Under the pieces are notes generated by a model. That model saw nothing but the letters and a program-made list of their open reading frames with translations. It ran no database searches and was not told the origin of the DNA. Below, in pieces: positions 46,821-55,960 of a stretch of DNA of 64,000 nucleotides (its first letter is position 1; the number at the start of each line of letters is the position of its first letter). The stretch covers positions 25,183 through 89,182 of the forward strand of contig JAADGF010000090.1 in assembly GCA_013152545.1 (NCBI GenBank). The letters run 5' to 3'. Made by a program: the position numbers and the translations under genes. Source of the DNA: Gammaproteobacteria bacterium. GTDB lineage: Bacteria > Pseudomonadota > Gammaproteobacteria > SZUA-152.

Positions 46821-47420
46821 ATGCGAGACCACGTAGACCAGCACTTACAGCACGACAATTTACAGGGCAGCAATTTACCAAACCATATACAACAGCGCTA
46901 TCAACGTCGCATAGACTTAATTCACGCAGAACTGAATATCCATCCAGATTACGCCAACTCAAGAAACCTGCCACTTCAAATAGAGGCAGCAACCACCATT
47001 ATTGTGGCAACCGATAATACCGGCAAAACACTCAGACTTTCCCCAGTTACTCAGTCTGCCTGGTGTAAAATGCAAGCATCCGCTGAGCGCGAGAACATTA
47101 AACTCATCATGGTATCCGGTTATCGAAGTGTTGAATACCAACGAGAACTCATTGTAAACAAACGAACGAAAGGCCAACCCTTGGAAAAAATACTGCAGGT
47201 ACTGGCGGCACCAGGATACAGCGAACACCACACAGGCAGGGCCATCGATTTAACAACCACTGACTGTCCACCCTGTGTTGAGTATTTTGAAAAAACCAAT
47301 GCATATACTTGGCTACAGAACAATGCCGCCAACTTTGGTTTCTCATTATCGTATCCCCGAGACAACCCTTACGGCTTCATCTATGAACCCTGGCATTGGT
47401 CGTTGCGGGAAGACAAATGA
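46821..47420 (+). CDS. M15 family D-Ala-D-Ala carboxypeptidase (VanY-like)
   Basis: A 199-residue zinc peptidase that would trim peptidoglycan stem peptides. The active-site motifs are SGYRSVEYQRELI, APGYSEHHTGRAIDLT (first metal His and Asp) and YEPWHWS (last metal His). It has no obvious signal peptide: the N-terminus is polar, and the first ~60 residues are charged. This is unusual for a cell-wall enzyme and, beside a T6SS, leaves open that it is an exported effector; no immunity gene is recognisable. The ribosome site is AAAGGATAG. A housekeeping role is equally possible. Confidence 0.85.
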   Translation: MRDHVDQHLQHDNLQGSNLPNHIQQRYQRRIDLIHAELNIHPDYANSRNLPLQIEAATTIIVATDNTGKTLRLSPVTQSAWCKMQASAERENIKLIMVSGYRSVEYQRELIVNKRTKGQPLEKILQVLAAPGYSEHHTGRAIDLTTTDCPPCVEYFEKTNAYTWLQNNAANFGFSLSYPRDNPYGFIYEPWHWSLREDK

Positions 47421-47550
47421 ATTGGGCTATATCCGTGGTGACCAATATACCCCGCCAAATTTTTTCACTATGCCCAACCTTAAAGGAGAAAAATGCAATT
47501 ATCGCCTTTTGAATTGCACCCAACACCGCTGACGACATCACTAGCAGACA

Positions 47551-49071
47551 CTAAGACCGCTTATCAGGACGCATATGCGGAAATAACAACACATCCCTAA
47601 TCGACGGCGCATTGGCAAACAGCATCACCAAGCGATCAATACCAATACCCTCTCCTGCCGTTGGTGGCATACCATGTTCCAACGCAACAATATAATCGCT
47701 GTCATAGTGCATGGCCTCATCATCACCGGCATCTTTTTCTTCAACCTGTTTTCTGAATCGTTCTGCCTGATCTTCCGGGTCATTGAGCTCAGAAAAACCG
47801 TTAGCGATTTCGCGCCCCCCGACGAAAAATTCAAACCGGTCGGTTACGAAAGCATCTGTGTCGCTACGCCGTGCCAGCGGTGATACTTCGGTTGGATAAG
47901 CGGTAATAAAAGTGGGATTTGTTAAACGATGCTCCACCGTTTTCTCAAAAATTTCAATTTGCACTTTACCAAGACCGTAGCTTGATTTTAACACAATACC
48001 AAGATTTTCTGCGATCCGCCTGGCGGCATTCAAGTCATTCAATGCTTCCGGCGTAATATCCGCATTAAAGTGCAATAGGGAGTCAAACACACTCATGCGC
48101 GTAAAGGGTTTACCAAAATCATACACCTCGTTTTGATATTCAATACGAGTGCTATTGTGAATATGCTGCGCCATGCCGCGTATCATTTTCTCGGTTAAGT
48201 CCATTAGATCATGGTAGTCCGCATAAGCCTGATAAAACTCGACCATGGTAAACTCCGGATTATGCCGCGTTGATAAACCTTCATTACGGAAATTACGGTT
48301 TATCTCGAACACACGTTCAAATCCGCCCACAACCAATCGTTTCAGATAAAGCTCCGGCGCAACCCGCAAATACAGATCCATATCCAGGGTGTTATGAAAC
48401 GTTTTGAACGGCCGGGCAGTAGCCCCTCCAGGGATAACATGCATCATGGGTGTTTCCACTTCCATAAAACCGTGCTCCAACAAGGTTCTCCTCACATAAT
48501 CAATCACGGCCGAACGGATTTTAAAGGTGTTGCGTGTCACCTCACTCATAATAAGATCAACATATCGCTGCCGGTACTTGGTTTCCTGGTCAGACAAACC
48601 ATGGTATTTTTCTGGCAATGGACGCAACGCCTTGGTCAATAACTGAATATTATCAACGCGCACGGACAATTCGCCTTTATTGGTTCTAAACACAATGCCT
48701 TCAACACCAATAATATCGCCGATATCCCATTTTTTGAATTGCTCGTTGTAATACCCTTCAGGCAAGCCGTCACGTGCGACAAACAATTGAATTTGTCCAG
48801 ACATATCTTGAATATGCACAAAGGTATTTTTGCCCATATTACGCCGAGTCATCATTCGCCCCGCCACTTTCACTCGCACCGGAGTCGCCTCTAATTGTGC
48901 ATTATCTTTATCAGCATACTTTGCCAGTATTTCACTCGCCAATGTATCGCGGCGAAACTCATTTGGAAAAGCATTGCCCTTCTCACGCAAAACCACCAGC
49001 TTTTCTTTTCGTTGCGCAATGAGCTTATTGTTATCTGTGCTTTGCTGTTTTTTTTCTTCATTTTCGGTCAT
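47551..49071 (-). CDS. lysS: lysyl-tRNA synthetase (class II)
   Basis: A 506-residue class II aminoacyl-tRNA synthetase that charges tRNA-Lys. An OB-fold anticodon domain ([20 protein letters not shown]) precedes the catalytic domain with motif 2 ([20 protein letters not shown]) and motif 3 ([14 protein letters not shown]). The polar, Gln/Lys-rich N-terminus is normal. It lies downstream of prfB on the same strand, the standard prfB-lysS arrangement. Confidence 0.97.
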   Translation of the reverse strand: MTENEEKKQQSTDNNKLIAQRKEKLVVLREKGNAFPNEFRRDTLASEILAKYADKDNAQLEATPVRVKVAGRMMTRRNMGKNTFVHIQDMSGQIQLFVARDGLPEGYYNEQFKKWDIGDIIGVEGIVFRTNKGELSVRVDNIQLLTKALRPLPEKYHGLSDQETKYRQRYVDLIMSEVTRNTFKIRSAVIDYVRRTLLEHGFMEVETPMMHVIPGGATARPFKTFHNTLDMDLYLRVAPELYLKRLVVGGFERVFEINRNFRNEGLSTRHNPEFTMVEFYQAYADYHDLMDLTEKMIRGMAQHIHNSTRIEYQNEVYDFGKPFTRMSVFDSLLHFNADITPEALNDLNAARRIAENLGIVLKSSYGLGKVQIEIFEKTVEHRLTNPTFITAYPTEVSPLARRSDTDAFVTDRFEFFVGGREIANGFSELNDPEDQAERFRKQVEEKDAGDDEAMHYDSDYIVALEHGMPPTAGEGIGIDRLVMLFANAPSIRDVLLFPHMRPDKRS

Positions 49072-49095
49072 GTTAGCTTACTTTTTCCAATACGA

Positions 49096-49136
49096 TTTTT
49101 GTACAATAAGTTTTTATACAATAAATTTTTGTACAA
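49096..49136. repeat. 15-bp tandem repeat, 2.7 copies
   Basis: TTTTTGTACAATAAG, TTTTTATACAATAAA and TTTTTGTACAA follow one another immediately upstream of lysS. They probably arose by slippage in an AT-rich leader. Confidence 0.7.
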
Positions 49137-49162
49137 CGTCACTCAATTAAGTATGGCTGCTT

Positions 49163-49180
49163 AGGAACGTGCACGTTCCT
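49163..49180. repeat. 18-bp perfect palindrome between prfB and lysS
   Basis: AGGAACGTGCACGTTCCT is perfectly symmetrical. The flanking words (GGCTGCTTAGGAACGTG) resemble the left arm of the hairpin element at 50716-50817 (GCTAAGGAACGTGTG), so it may be a remnant of the same element. Confidence 0.5.
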
Positions 49181-49232
49181 TTATTCAAGCAATTAAAATT
49201 ATGGATTCCTTACATTGCAGGAAACTAAGTGG

Positions 49233-50331
49233 CTACAAGCCGCTTTTTAAACTGGCTTCAATAAATTGATCCAACTCACCATCAAGAACCGCTTGAGTAT
49301 TACCAGTTTCCACGCCAGTTCGTAAATCCTTAATACGCGATTGATCCAACACATAGGAGCGAATTTGACTCCCCCAGCCAATATCCGCTTTTGTTGCTTC
49401 CAATGCCTGGCTATCTTCGTTACGTTTTTGAATTTCCAATTCATACAATTTGGCTTTCAGCTGTTTCATCGCGGTTGCTTTGTTTTTGTGTTGCGAGCGA
49501 TCATTTTGGCATTGTACAACCGTATTGGTGGGTAAATGCGTGATACGCACCGCTGACTCAGTACGGTTGACATGTTGCCCCCCAGCACCAGAGGCCCGGT
49601 AAACATCAACACGTAAATCGGCCGGATTGATATCAATATCAATGTCATCATCAATTTCAGGCGACACAAACACAGACGCAAACGACGTATGCCGCCGGTT
49701 ACCGGAATCAAACGGGGATTTTCGCACTAAACGGTGAACACCTGTTTCGGTCCTTAACCATCCAAATACGTAGTCTCCTTCAAACCGAATAGTGGCACTC
49801 TTAATGCCCGCCACATCCCCTGCCGACACCTCAATAAGTTCAGTCGTGAATTGATGTTGTTCACCCCAACGCAAATACATTCTGAGCAGCATTTCTGCCC
49901 AATCCTGAGCCTCAGTACCCCCAGAACCCGCTTGTATATCCACAAAGGCATTGCTGGCATCCATCTCGCTCGCAAACATGCGGCGAAATTCCAACTGCCC
50001 GAGACGTTGCTCCAAGCTATCCAAATCCGCAATTACCGCATCGACACTGTCCTGGTCTTGCTCTTCTGCCGCCATTTGCAGTAACTCGGCAGCATCAGCA
50101 ACACCACGGCTCAATTGCGTTAAAACATCAACAACCTGCGCCAATTGCACCCTTTCCCGTCCAAGCGCTTGCGCCCGCTCAGGATTATTCCAAATATCGG
50201 GCGCTTCAAGCTCCCGTGAGACTTCAATCAATTGTTCTTGCTTATTTTCAAAGTCAAAGATACCCCCTCAAGGCCTTCGCACGGCCTTTGAGATCTTTGA
50301 CACGCGTCATAATGTGGGCAATTTCGAGCAT
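49233..50331 (-). CDS. prfB: peptide chain release factor 2, with programmed +1 frameshift
   Basis: Terminates translation at UGA and UAA. The first 25 codons run from ATG 50331 ([25 protein letters not shown]) to 50257; translation then skips one base at 50256 and continues from GAC 50255 ([20 protein letters not shown]) to 49233. The product of 365 residues equals E. coli RF2. The GGQ motif lies in [20 protein letters not shown] and the SPF codon-recognition motif in [14 protein letters not shown]. It is upstream of lysS on the same strand. Confidence 0.96.
50253..50265 (-). promoter_or_regulatory. RF2 autoregulatory frameshift site
   Basis: On the minus strand AGGGGGTATCTTTGAC is identical to the canonical prfB site: an internal Shine-Dalgarno-like AGGGGG, the slippery CTT, and an in-frame UGA followed by C. 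Low RF2 lets the ribosome shift +1 and make full-length RF2. Confidence 0.97.
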
Positions 50332-50715
50332 GCGATGTATTAAATCCTGTAATAAAATATTTATTATTAAATTTCAATTAGTTATAGGTAACCAACCATA
50401 ATTGCAATCGCTCCCTAATCATTACTTTCGATACAAACCATCATTTAAAACTAATATCCTTTCAGCCAAATTAATCAGTTGAAGCTACTCCGAATGCCTA
50501 ATGCACTCGTTACGATTCAACTAACTTAAGTTTATTAAAACTAAAAGCCGAGATGATACAACAAGGAGCAGGCCTGTATCCAGTCAATCACGCCCGCATT
50601 GCCTTTCGCCTATCAGCAGAACACGTTTGATCTTGACCGGCCAGGCCGGGAATTCGATGGGTATATACGCCCCCAATATTGATTAGACTGAAAAAATCAA
50701 TAAAACGCAGCAATA
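50332..50715. other. intergenic region upstream of prfB
   Basis: AT-rich promoter region of prfB. It includes an imperfect inverted repeat at 50471-50529 (TTAATCAGTTGAA and TTCAACTAACTTAA), related to the 20-bp arms at 46537-46590. No coding frame was recognised. Confidence 0.4.
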
Positions 50716-50817
50716 GCTAAGGAACGTGTGCGCAATAACGCCCCAATGTTGCAGCTCGGCCTGTGTTCCAGACTCAGCCCGAACGGCAACATTGGGGCGT
50801 TATTACTATTCCTTAGC
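50716..50817. repeat. long hairpin element at the end of cheR
   Basis: Two blocks are inverted: GCTAAGGAA (50716-50724) with TTCCTTAGC (50809-50817), and AATAACGCCCCAATGTTGC (50734-50752) with its exact complement (50786-50804). The right arm includes the cheR stop codon (50813-50815). It can act as a transcript end structure for cheV-cheR and has the form of a MITE, with TIRs interrupted by a 9-base versus 4-base gap. Confidence 0.75.
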
Positions 50818-51661
50818 CATTTACAGTAGTGCGGGTTTTAAGTTGGTAGACCACTCCAGAGCGCCATCGTACAAGATCAAATTCATCCGAATAACCGGAA
50901 ATGGTTTCTGAACCACCAAGAATTAAATAACCCTTAGGTTTTAATGCTTGTGACATTCGAAACATAATGTCTTTCTTTAGCTCTGGTGAAAAATAAATAA
51001 GCACATTGCGACAGTAAATAATATCAAACTTGCCTAATGCAGTATAACTTGCTTTTAAATTCATTTCCCGAAAGACAATGCGTTTACGGATATCATTGAT
51101 GATCTCCCACTGGGAACCTTTTTCTTTGAAAAATCGCTTCTGTCGCTCTAACGATAACCCCCGACCTAACGCGATATTATCATAAACACCTGCTTTGGCT
51201 TGTTGTAACACATCGCTGGAAATATCGGTCCCAATGATTTGTATGTCACCTGACGATAAGCTGCCTGGCCTTCCCATCAGATATTCCGAAATAATCATAC
51301 TGATAGAATAAGGCTCCTGTCCCGTTGAACAAGCCGCAGACCAAATTTTAAACGGTTTATTTTTTTTAACGGACAGCTCAGGCAACAGTTTCTCTTTGAG
51401 CACGTCGTAAGGATAGCTATCCCGAAACCACGATGTTTCATTCGTCGTCATTGCATCCATAATCAGTTGACGCAACGCTCTGTCGGCTTTTAAGCGTGTC
51501 ATCAAATCCGCCAAGCTAGCAATGGAAAATTTCGCCATGATTCGAGTCAATCGGCTGGTAACTAAATAATGCTTATTGTCGCCCAGCACAATGCCGGAAG
51601 CATTTTCCAGAAACTCCCGAAATGCCTGGTATTCTTTTGGTGTTATAGTGTTTGAAGTCAC
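50813..51661 (-). CDS. cheR: chemotaxis methyltransferase CheR
   Basis: Methylates glutamates of chemoreceptors using S-adenosylmethionine. The 282-residue protein has the N-terminal helical domain (YQAFREFLENASGIVLGDNK, LVTSRLTRIM), then the SAM domain with WSAACSTGQEPYSISMI, IIGTDISSDVLQQAKAGVYD and FDIIYCRNVLIYFSPE. It is 67 bp downstream of cheV on the same strand, and the pair adjoins flagellar genes, consistent with a motility locus. Its stop codon lies in a hairpin element. Confidence 0.95.
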   Translation of the reverse strand: MTSNTITPKEYQAFREFLENASGIVLGDNKHYLVTSRLTRIMAKFSIASLADLMTRLKADRALRQLIMDAMTTNETSWFRDSYPYDVLKEKLLPELSVKKNKPFKIWSAACSTGQEPYSISMIISEYLMGRPGSLSSGDIQIIGTDISSDVLQQAKAGVYDNIALGRGLSLERQKRFFKEKGSQWEIINDIRKRIVFREMNLKASYTALGKFDIIYCRNVLIYFSPELKKDIMFRMSQALKPKGYLILGGSETISGYSDEFDLVRWRSGVVYQLKTRTTVNG

Positions 51662-51728
51662 GTCTTTATCTTTCTTGCCCTAACCCATTAAGCACAACAC
51701 GCTTGTGAGTGTGTGAATGAAAAACAGT

Positions 51729-52655
51729 TTACGTTTCATCTTTATCAATCGCTTTTATCACGGCATGCGCAAGATCATCCGCACTAAATTTTGGTATAAA
51801 CTCATTAGCCCCCACCTTCTTCACCATGGCACGATTAAACACACCACTTAACGAGGTATGAAGTATCACGTATAAATTTTGCAGTTTGGGGTCCTTTCTG
51901 ATCATAGTAGTTAATGTATACCCATCCATATTTGGCATTTCTACATCGGATATAACCAACTCCACTTGGTCAGTTATATCGTCACATTGAGAAGTCAGTC
52001 CCTCCAGATAGTCCAATGCTTCTTTACCATCTTTGGCCAATACACACTCTATGCCCAATTGGTCGAGCGTTTTTTTAATTTGATTACGTGCAACAGTAGA
52101 ATCATCAGCCACTAGCACCGTTTTGATATTTCCATTCTTCACTCCAACGTCGGTAACTTCCTTAGAGACTACCGTACGGATACCACCAATTTCATGTAAT
52201 ACTTTCTCAACATCAATTATTTCAACCAACTTATCATCTACACGGGTAACCGCTGTTAAATAGTGTCCGGCACCAGAACCTTTAGGCGGGGCAAGAATAT
52301 CCTCCCAATTCATGTTAACAATACGCTCCACTCCACTGACCATAAAGCCTTGTATGCTGCGATTATAATCCGCAATAATAACAAATGATGACTCCACATT
52401 TTGTATTGCCGACGTTCCCAGCGCAAACCCCAGGTCAATAACAGGTATGGTTTTACCGCGCATATTGGCAATACCGTAAACCACTTGTTTTGCCCTTGGA
52501 ACCTGTGTCAACTTCGGACAGCGAATAACCTCCTGCACCTTGAATACATTAATGCCATAAAGCTGAGTACCATTCAGTCTGAATAGCAACAACTCCAGTC
52601 GATTTTCACCAACTAACTGCGTGCGACGATCAACATCATCTAAAACGCCTGCCAT
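51729..52655 (-). CDS. cheV: chemotaxis coupling protein CheV
   Basis: A 308-residue fusion of a CheW-like coupling domain (residues ~15-155: RLNGTQLYGINVFKVQEVIR, IANMRGKTIPVIDLGFALG) and a receiver domain (VLVADDSTVARNQIKKTLDQ, LVISDVEMPNMDGYTLTTMI with the phospho-acceptor Asp, and a conserved HTSLSG switch). It links receptors to CheA and adapts by phosphorylation. It precedes cheR and diverges from flgA. Confidence 0.95.
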   Translation of the reverse strand: MAGVLDDVDRRTQLVGENRLELLLFRLNGTQLYGINVFKVQEVIRCPKLTQVPRAKQVVYGIANMRGKTIPVIDLGFALGTSAIQNVESSFVIIADYNRSIQGFMVSGVERIVNMNWEDILAPPKGSGAGHYLTAVTRVDDKLVEIIDVEKVLHEIGGIRTVVSKEVTDVGVKNGNIKTVLVADDSTVARNQIKKTLDQLGIECVLAKDGKEALDYLEGLTSQCDDITDQVELVISDVEMPNMDGYTLTTMIRKDPKLQNLYVILHTSLSGVFNRAMVKKVGANEFIPKFSADDLAHAVIKAIDKDET

Positions 52656-52903
52656 AACATGCTCCCAAGGAATTAATATGCTGTAGCAAGCACTATCGTC
52701 ACTCTGTTACAATTCCTTAAAAATATGCGATGGCACACATATTGCTCGACACCTTTAGGTATTGATATCCTCCTGACACAATTTGCATCAAACGTTATCG
52801 GTTTCTATTGGTAAAACATGGCGGGGAGATTGGTATTACCGGGTTAGTGAGATTAGATTCAGGCAATTTTCAGATGCATGACTAAGTTACATGACAAGTT
52901 ACC

Positions 52904-53818
52904 ATGAAAGTCAAATTTTTGTCATCACGAAAACGCTATCACCACTATGACCAAACTCAAAACATGATCGACTCAAAATTAGCACATAACAGACAGCAAA
53001 CCTATTTTCGCTTTTATAATCAATACGGCGATATGGCTGGAAAACTATTGATGTTTTGCATTCACACGAAATGGCTGTTATCAAAAAATAACCGACTCTA
53101 TCACTCCATGGTTAGCGTACCGTGCTTACAGGTCATGCTCATTCTGCTTGCATCAGCACCAGTTACGTCGGTAACTGCAATGGAACGTCAGTCGTTACTC
53201 GACATAAAATCATCCATAATGCAATTTCTGGACAACAATATTACAATTGACACCAATACAGAAATGGATATCAGGGTCGGAAAAATCGATCCACGCCTTC
53301 AGTTAAGGCAGTGCAGCAAACCGCTGCAACCGTTCAGCAAACATTCAGGAAACCTGTCAGGCAACATCACAATCGGTGTACGTTGCAGTTCGCCAAAACC
53401 CTGGACAGTCTATGTACCCACCGAGATTAATATATTCGAGCACGTTATCGTATCCGCTCAACCCTTGGCAAGGGGACAGTTAATTAGTCAGGGAGATATA
53501 AAAATTATGAAACTACGCACCAGCCACAATAATTTAGCTTATTACAGAAAACCAGACAACGTCATCGGCATGGTGCTTTCTCGAAACATAAGCGCCGGAA
53601 AAGTGATTACGCCGCGGTTGATTCAGATGCCGAAATTAATTAAACGTGGCGAAAGTGTGACTTTATTAGCGAAAACCCCCTATTTAGCCGTACGCATGAA
53701 AGGTAAAGCCATGGAAGACGGCACGATGGGGCAACTTATCAAAGTTCGCAACATAAGCTCGAACCGCGTGGTTGAAGGCATCGTGGCAAAAGCCAGTATT
53801 GTTGAAGTTCCCATGTAA
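52904..53818 (+). CDS. flgA: flagellar P-ring assembly chaperone FlgA
   Basis: A periplasmic chaperone for assembly of the FlgI P-ring. The C-terminal 230 residues carry the FlgA/SAF domain: MDIRVGKIDPRLQLRQCSKP, GVRCSSPKPWTVYVPTEINI, GQLISQGDIKIMKLRT, and ISAGKVITPRLIQMPKLIKR. The frame opens at ATG 52904, giving a ~95-residue leader; ATG 53108 (MVSVPCLQVMLILLASAP) would provide a normal signal peptide and is the likelier start. It diverges from cheV; flgM and flgN follow after repeat copy D. Confidence 0.9.
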   Translation: MKVKFLSSRKRYHHYDQTQNMIDSKLAHNRQQTYFRFYNQYGDMAGKLLMFCIHTKWLLSKNNRLYHSMVSVPCLQVMLILLASAPVTSVTAMERQSLLDIKSSIMQFLDNNITIDTNTEMDIRVGKIDPRLQLRQCSKPLQPFSKHSGNLSGNITIGVRCSSPKPWTVYVPTEINIFEHVIVSAQPLARGQLISQGDIKIMKLRTSHNNLAYYRKPDNVIGMVLSRNISAGKVITPRLIQMPKLIKRGESVTLLAKTPYLAVRMKGKAMEDGTMGQLIKVRNISSNRVVEGIVAKASIVEVPM

Positions 53819-53888
53819 AGTATTTATTGTTGACCCGTCTGTGTTCGCAGAATACAGAGTTGAAAACAGATACTTGGGAAAAACCCGT

Positions 53889-54030
53889 AGCGATTGAGGT
53901 TTAGGAGTTCAGTCTGCGTCATATTCATTTCATGGCGCCACCAAAAGCAGGCGCTTTTAGGCGAAAGTAGGTTCTTTAAGAAAGGTGAAATAACGAATAA
54001 TAGCCGGTCTATTGTGAGAAACGTTAATAC
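53889..54030. repeat. dispersed repeat family 1, copy D
   Basis: The left part GTAGCGATTGAGGTTTAGGA resembles the family end. CTGCGTCATATTCATTTCAT and AGCAGGCGCTTTTAGGCG match copy A closely, and AGAAAGGTGAAATAACGAAT followed by AATAGCCGGTCTATTGTGAG matches copies B and C. It fills the gap between flgA and flgM, so it probably separates two transcription units. Confidence 0.65.
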
Positions 54031-54065
54031 ACAACAATATATAACCATATAATCAGGAGTTCACT

Positions 54066-54389
54066 ATGGCGAATGAAATCAATAAGGTATCTACCCCGCT
54101 ACTGCAACATGGCAACCAAAATCATACGATAAAATCGGCGACTATTAACACTGGAAAAAGTCAGACCGCCCACGATAGCAACCTTGTTACCAACGCAGAC
54201 AAAGTCACCGTAACTGATTCTGCCGCAAAACTCCAAGCCTTGGAGCAACACATCGCCAATATGCCCGTGGTTGATGAACAACGTGTTGCCAGCATTCGCG
54301 CCGCCATACAAAACGGGAGCTATCAAATGGACCCAGAACGTACCGCGACAAAACTTCTCGGTTTGGAAACCGCGCTACATCGTCCATAA
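54066..54389 (+). CDS. flgM: anti-sigma-28 factor FlgM
   Basis: A 107-residue inhibitor of the flagellar sigma factor FliA. The disordered polar N-terminus is followed by the conserved C-terminal helices: VTVTDSAAKLQALEQHIANM, VDEQRVASIRAAIQNGSYQM and DPERTATKLLGLETAL. The ATG has a CAGGAG site. flgN follows 15 bp downstream, the standard pair. No sigma-28 promoter was evident in the repeat-filled region upstream. Confidence 0.93.
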   Translation: MANEINKVSTPLLQHGNQNHTIKSATINTGKSQTAHDSNLVTNADKVTVTDSAAKLQALEQHIANMPVVDEQRVASIRAAIQNGSYQMDPERTATKLLGLETALHRP

Positions 54390-54404
54390 CACAGGCCCTT
54401 AATC

Positions 54405-54893
54405 ATGTTTAAGGCAACAAGTAGAGAGAGCATCACGGCAATTCTAAAAGCAGAATTGGAGCTATCGAACCAGTTACTTGGCATTTTGCAAAAAGAATAC
54501 ATGGCATTAAGCCAAAACAATAATGCCCAGTTCCTTGAGCTTGTTGAGAACAAACAAACCTGCACCGAACAACTACAGCAAGTGGAAAAACAGTTAACTT
54601 TGTTCCTGGATCAATACGGTTACACCATCAATAAAACAGACATTGAAAAATGCATCAACGCATTACCACCAAAAAACCAAAGCGCTGCCCGACTAACATG
54701 GCAGTCTTTGGTGAATACAGCACAACAGTGTAAACAGCAGAATCAAGTCAACGGCCGTACCATTAATCTTGCACGCATCAAAACCAAACAAGCTTTGGCG
54801 ATATTAAGCGGCCGAGAGACTGGCGCCAACATATATGATCAAACAGGCAAAACAGATGACGGCGATAACGCACCCTCTATTGCTATTGTCTAA
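54405..54893 (+). CDS. flgN: flagellar export chaperone FlgN
   Basis: A 162-residue helical chaperone for the hook-filament junction proteins FlgK and FlgL. Coiled-coil-like N-terminal helices (SITAILKAELELSNQLLGIL, EYMALSQNNNAQFLELVENK) and the LNLARIKTKQALAILSGR-like C-terminal segment fit FlgN. It lies directly after flgM. A repeat-family-1 end and a family-2 repeat follow. Confidence 0.88.
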   Translation: MFKATSRESITAILKAELELSNQLLGILQKEYMALSQNNNAQFLELVENKQTCTEQLQQVEKQLTLFLDQYGYTINKTDIEKCINALPPKNQSAARLTWQSLVNTAQQCKQQNQVNGRTINLARIKTKQALAILSGRETGANIYDQTGKTDDGDNAPSIAIV

Positions 54894-54905
54894 TGGATGT
54901 AACGC

Positions 54906-54934
54906 TATACTCATAACGATTGCGATTTAAAGCA
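54906..54934. repeat. solo end of repeat family 1
   Basis: TATACTCATAACGATTGCGA followed by TTTAAAGCA matches the reverse complement of the end at 27486-27515. It directly precedes a repeat-family-2 element, making a composite of two repeat types after flgN. Confidence 0.6.
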
Positions 54935-54944
54935 TGGATACCTA

Positions 54945-55082
54945 AGGGTCTGTAAAGAAATAAGTTGCACAGATTGCGCCGGATATCGTTTCGTCTTCAA
55001 GACACGGAAATGGGCCCATACTCGTGGTATGTAAGCGTTTACACAACGCCGAAGACGCAAGGATAGACAAGCAAAATGCCGA
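54945..55082. repeat. repeat family 2, copy 1 (one end only)
   Basis: The left end GGGTCTGTAAAGAAATAAGT and the interior words TCGTCTTCAAG and GAAGACGCAAGGATAGACAA + GCAAAATG are shared with the element at 57100-57317. The right terminal repeat is missing. It ends about 20 bp from the stop of the convergent glycosyltransferase gene. Confidence 0.7.
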
Positions 55083-55102
55083 TTGATTTTGCTCCGACCG
55101 GA

Positions 55103-55855
55103 TTATAACCGCTGTAAAAACGCGTTCAACTCACTACCCAATCGATGCTTCTCGGTAGTATCCGCGAGCACCATCAAATCCTGTTGTGTATCAATATCGG
55201 ATAACGCAGTAAATTCTTGCCACGCCCAATTTAACGACTGAAGTCGGGTTCGGGTAGTACGCAACACATATTCTGTGCCCCAAGGGACACCCTCAAACAG
55301 TTGACGATCAAGTTGGCGTAAGCCCAACAACACGTACCCGCCATCAAGAGCTGGAACGAGCGAAGCGGTATTATTGCCTTGATTCAACGCAGCAAACGCG
55401 TCACGAAAATGCCGAGGGGTAATGCTAGGACAATCACTACCGACGATAATTGCAGCGTTGTTAGTAATAGCGTTGGCAGTATCGTTATCGATGCTATTAT
55501 CAACATTACTGTGATGATTGCCAACAAGTGCCGCAGAAAATGCATTGTACATTCGCTCACCCAAATCACACCCTATTTGCGTACGCAATGATAGCGGATA
55601 CTGTTCCGCCAAGCGCTGAAATAGCGCATGCTCGGGCGAGGGGGAACACCACAGCTCAACAGGACAGGTGTTGCTGGCGCACGCAATGGCAACGATTTGG
55701 CGCGTCATTAGCGCATGCAACTGCGTCGCCTGTTGTGCACCAATCGCTGGAATTAACCGTGTTTTAACCTCCCCCGCATTGGGCTGTTTGGCAAAAATAA
55801 TGATTCGATCCTTCGAATCGGACGCCCGGCATTCACCTTTTCTACTTTTCATCAC
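55103..55855 (-). CDS. TIGR04282-type (DUF2064) glycosyltransferase, arsenosugar pathway
   Basis: A 250-residue GT-A-like nucleotidyl/glycosyl transferase. Characteristic parts are IIIFAKQPNAGEVKTRLIPA (N-terminal nucleotide site), QIGCDLGERMYNAFSAAL, AIIVGSDCPSITPRHFRDAF and ALDGGYVLLGLRQL. A Ser/Asn/Asp-rich insertion (NHHSNVDNSIDNDTANAITN) is unusual. In annotated genomes this family often sits beside arsM and arsS in arsenosugar clusters, as here. It is the last gene of the minus-strand cluster, 105 bp after arsM. Its sugar donor is unknown. Confidence 0.85.
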   Translation of the reverse strand: MMKSRKGECRASDSKDRIIIFAKQPNAGEVKTRLIPAIGAQQATQLHALMTRQIVAIACASNTCPVELWCSPSPEHALFQRLAEQYPLSLRTQIGCDLGERMYNAFSAALVGNHHSNVDNSIDNDTANAITNNAAIIVGSDCPSITPRHFRDAFAALNQGNNTASLVPALDGGYVLLGLRQLDRQLFEGVPWGTEYVLRTTRTRLQSLNWAWQEFTALSDIDTQQDLMVLADTTEKHRLGSELNAFLQRL

Positions 55856-55960
55856 GTTACCAACAGCACTAAACCGTCATAGAATCAAGCAGTAAAAAGT
55901 GCCTCAAAACCAGTATGAATATCGGCCCACCAAGAGAAAACACAGTATTACCGGATAAAA

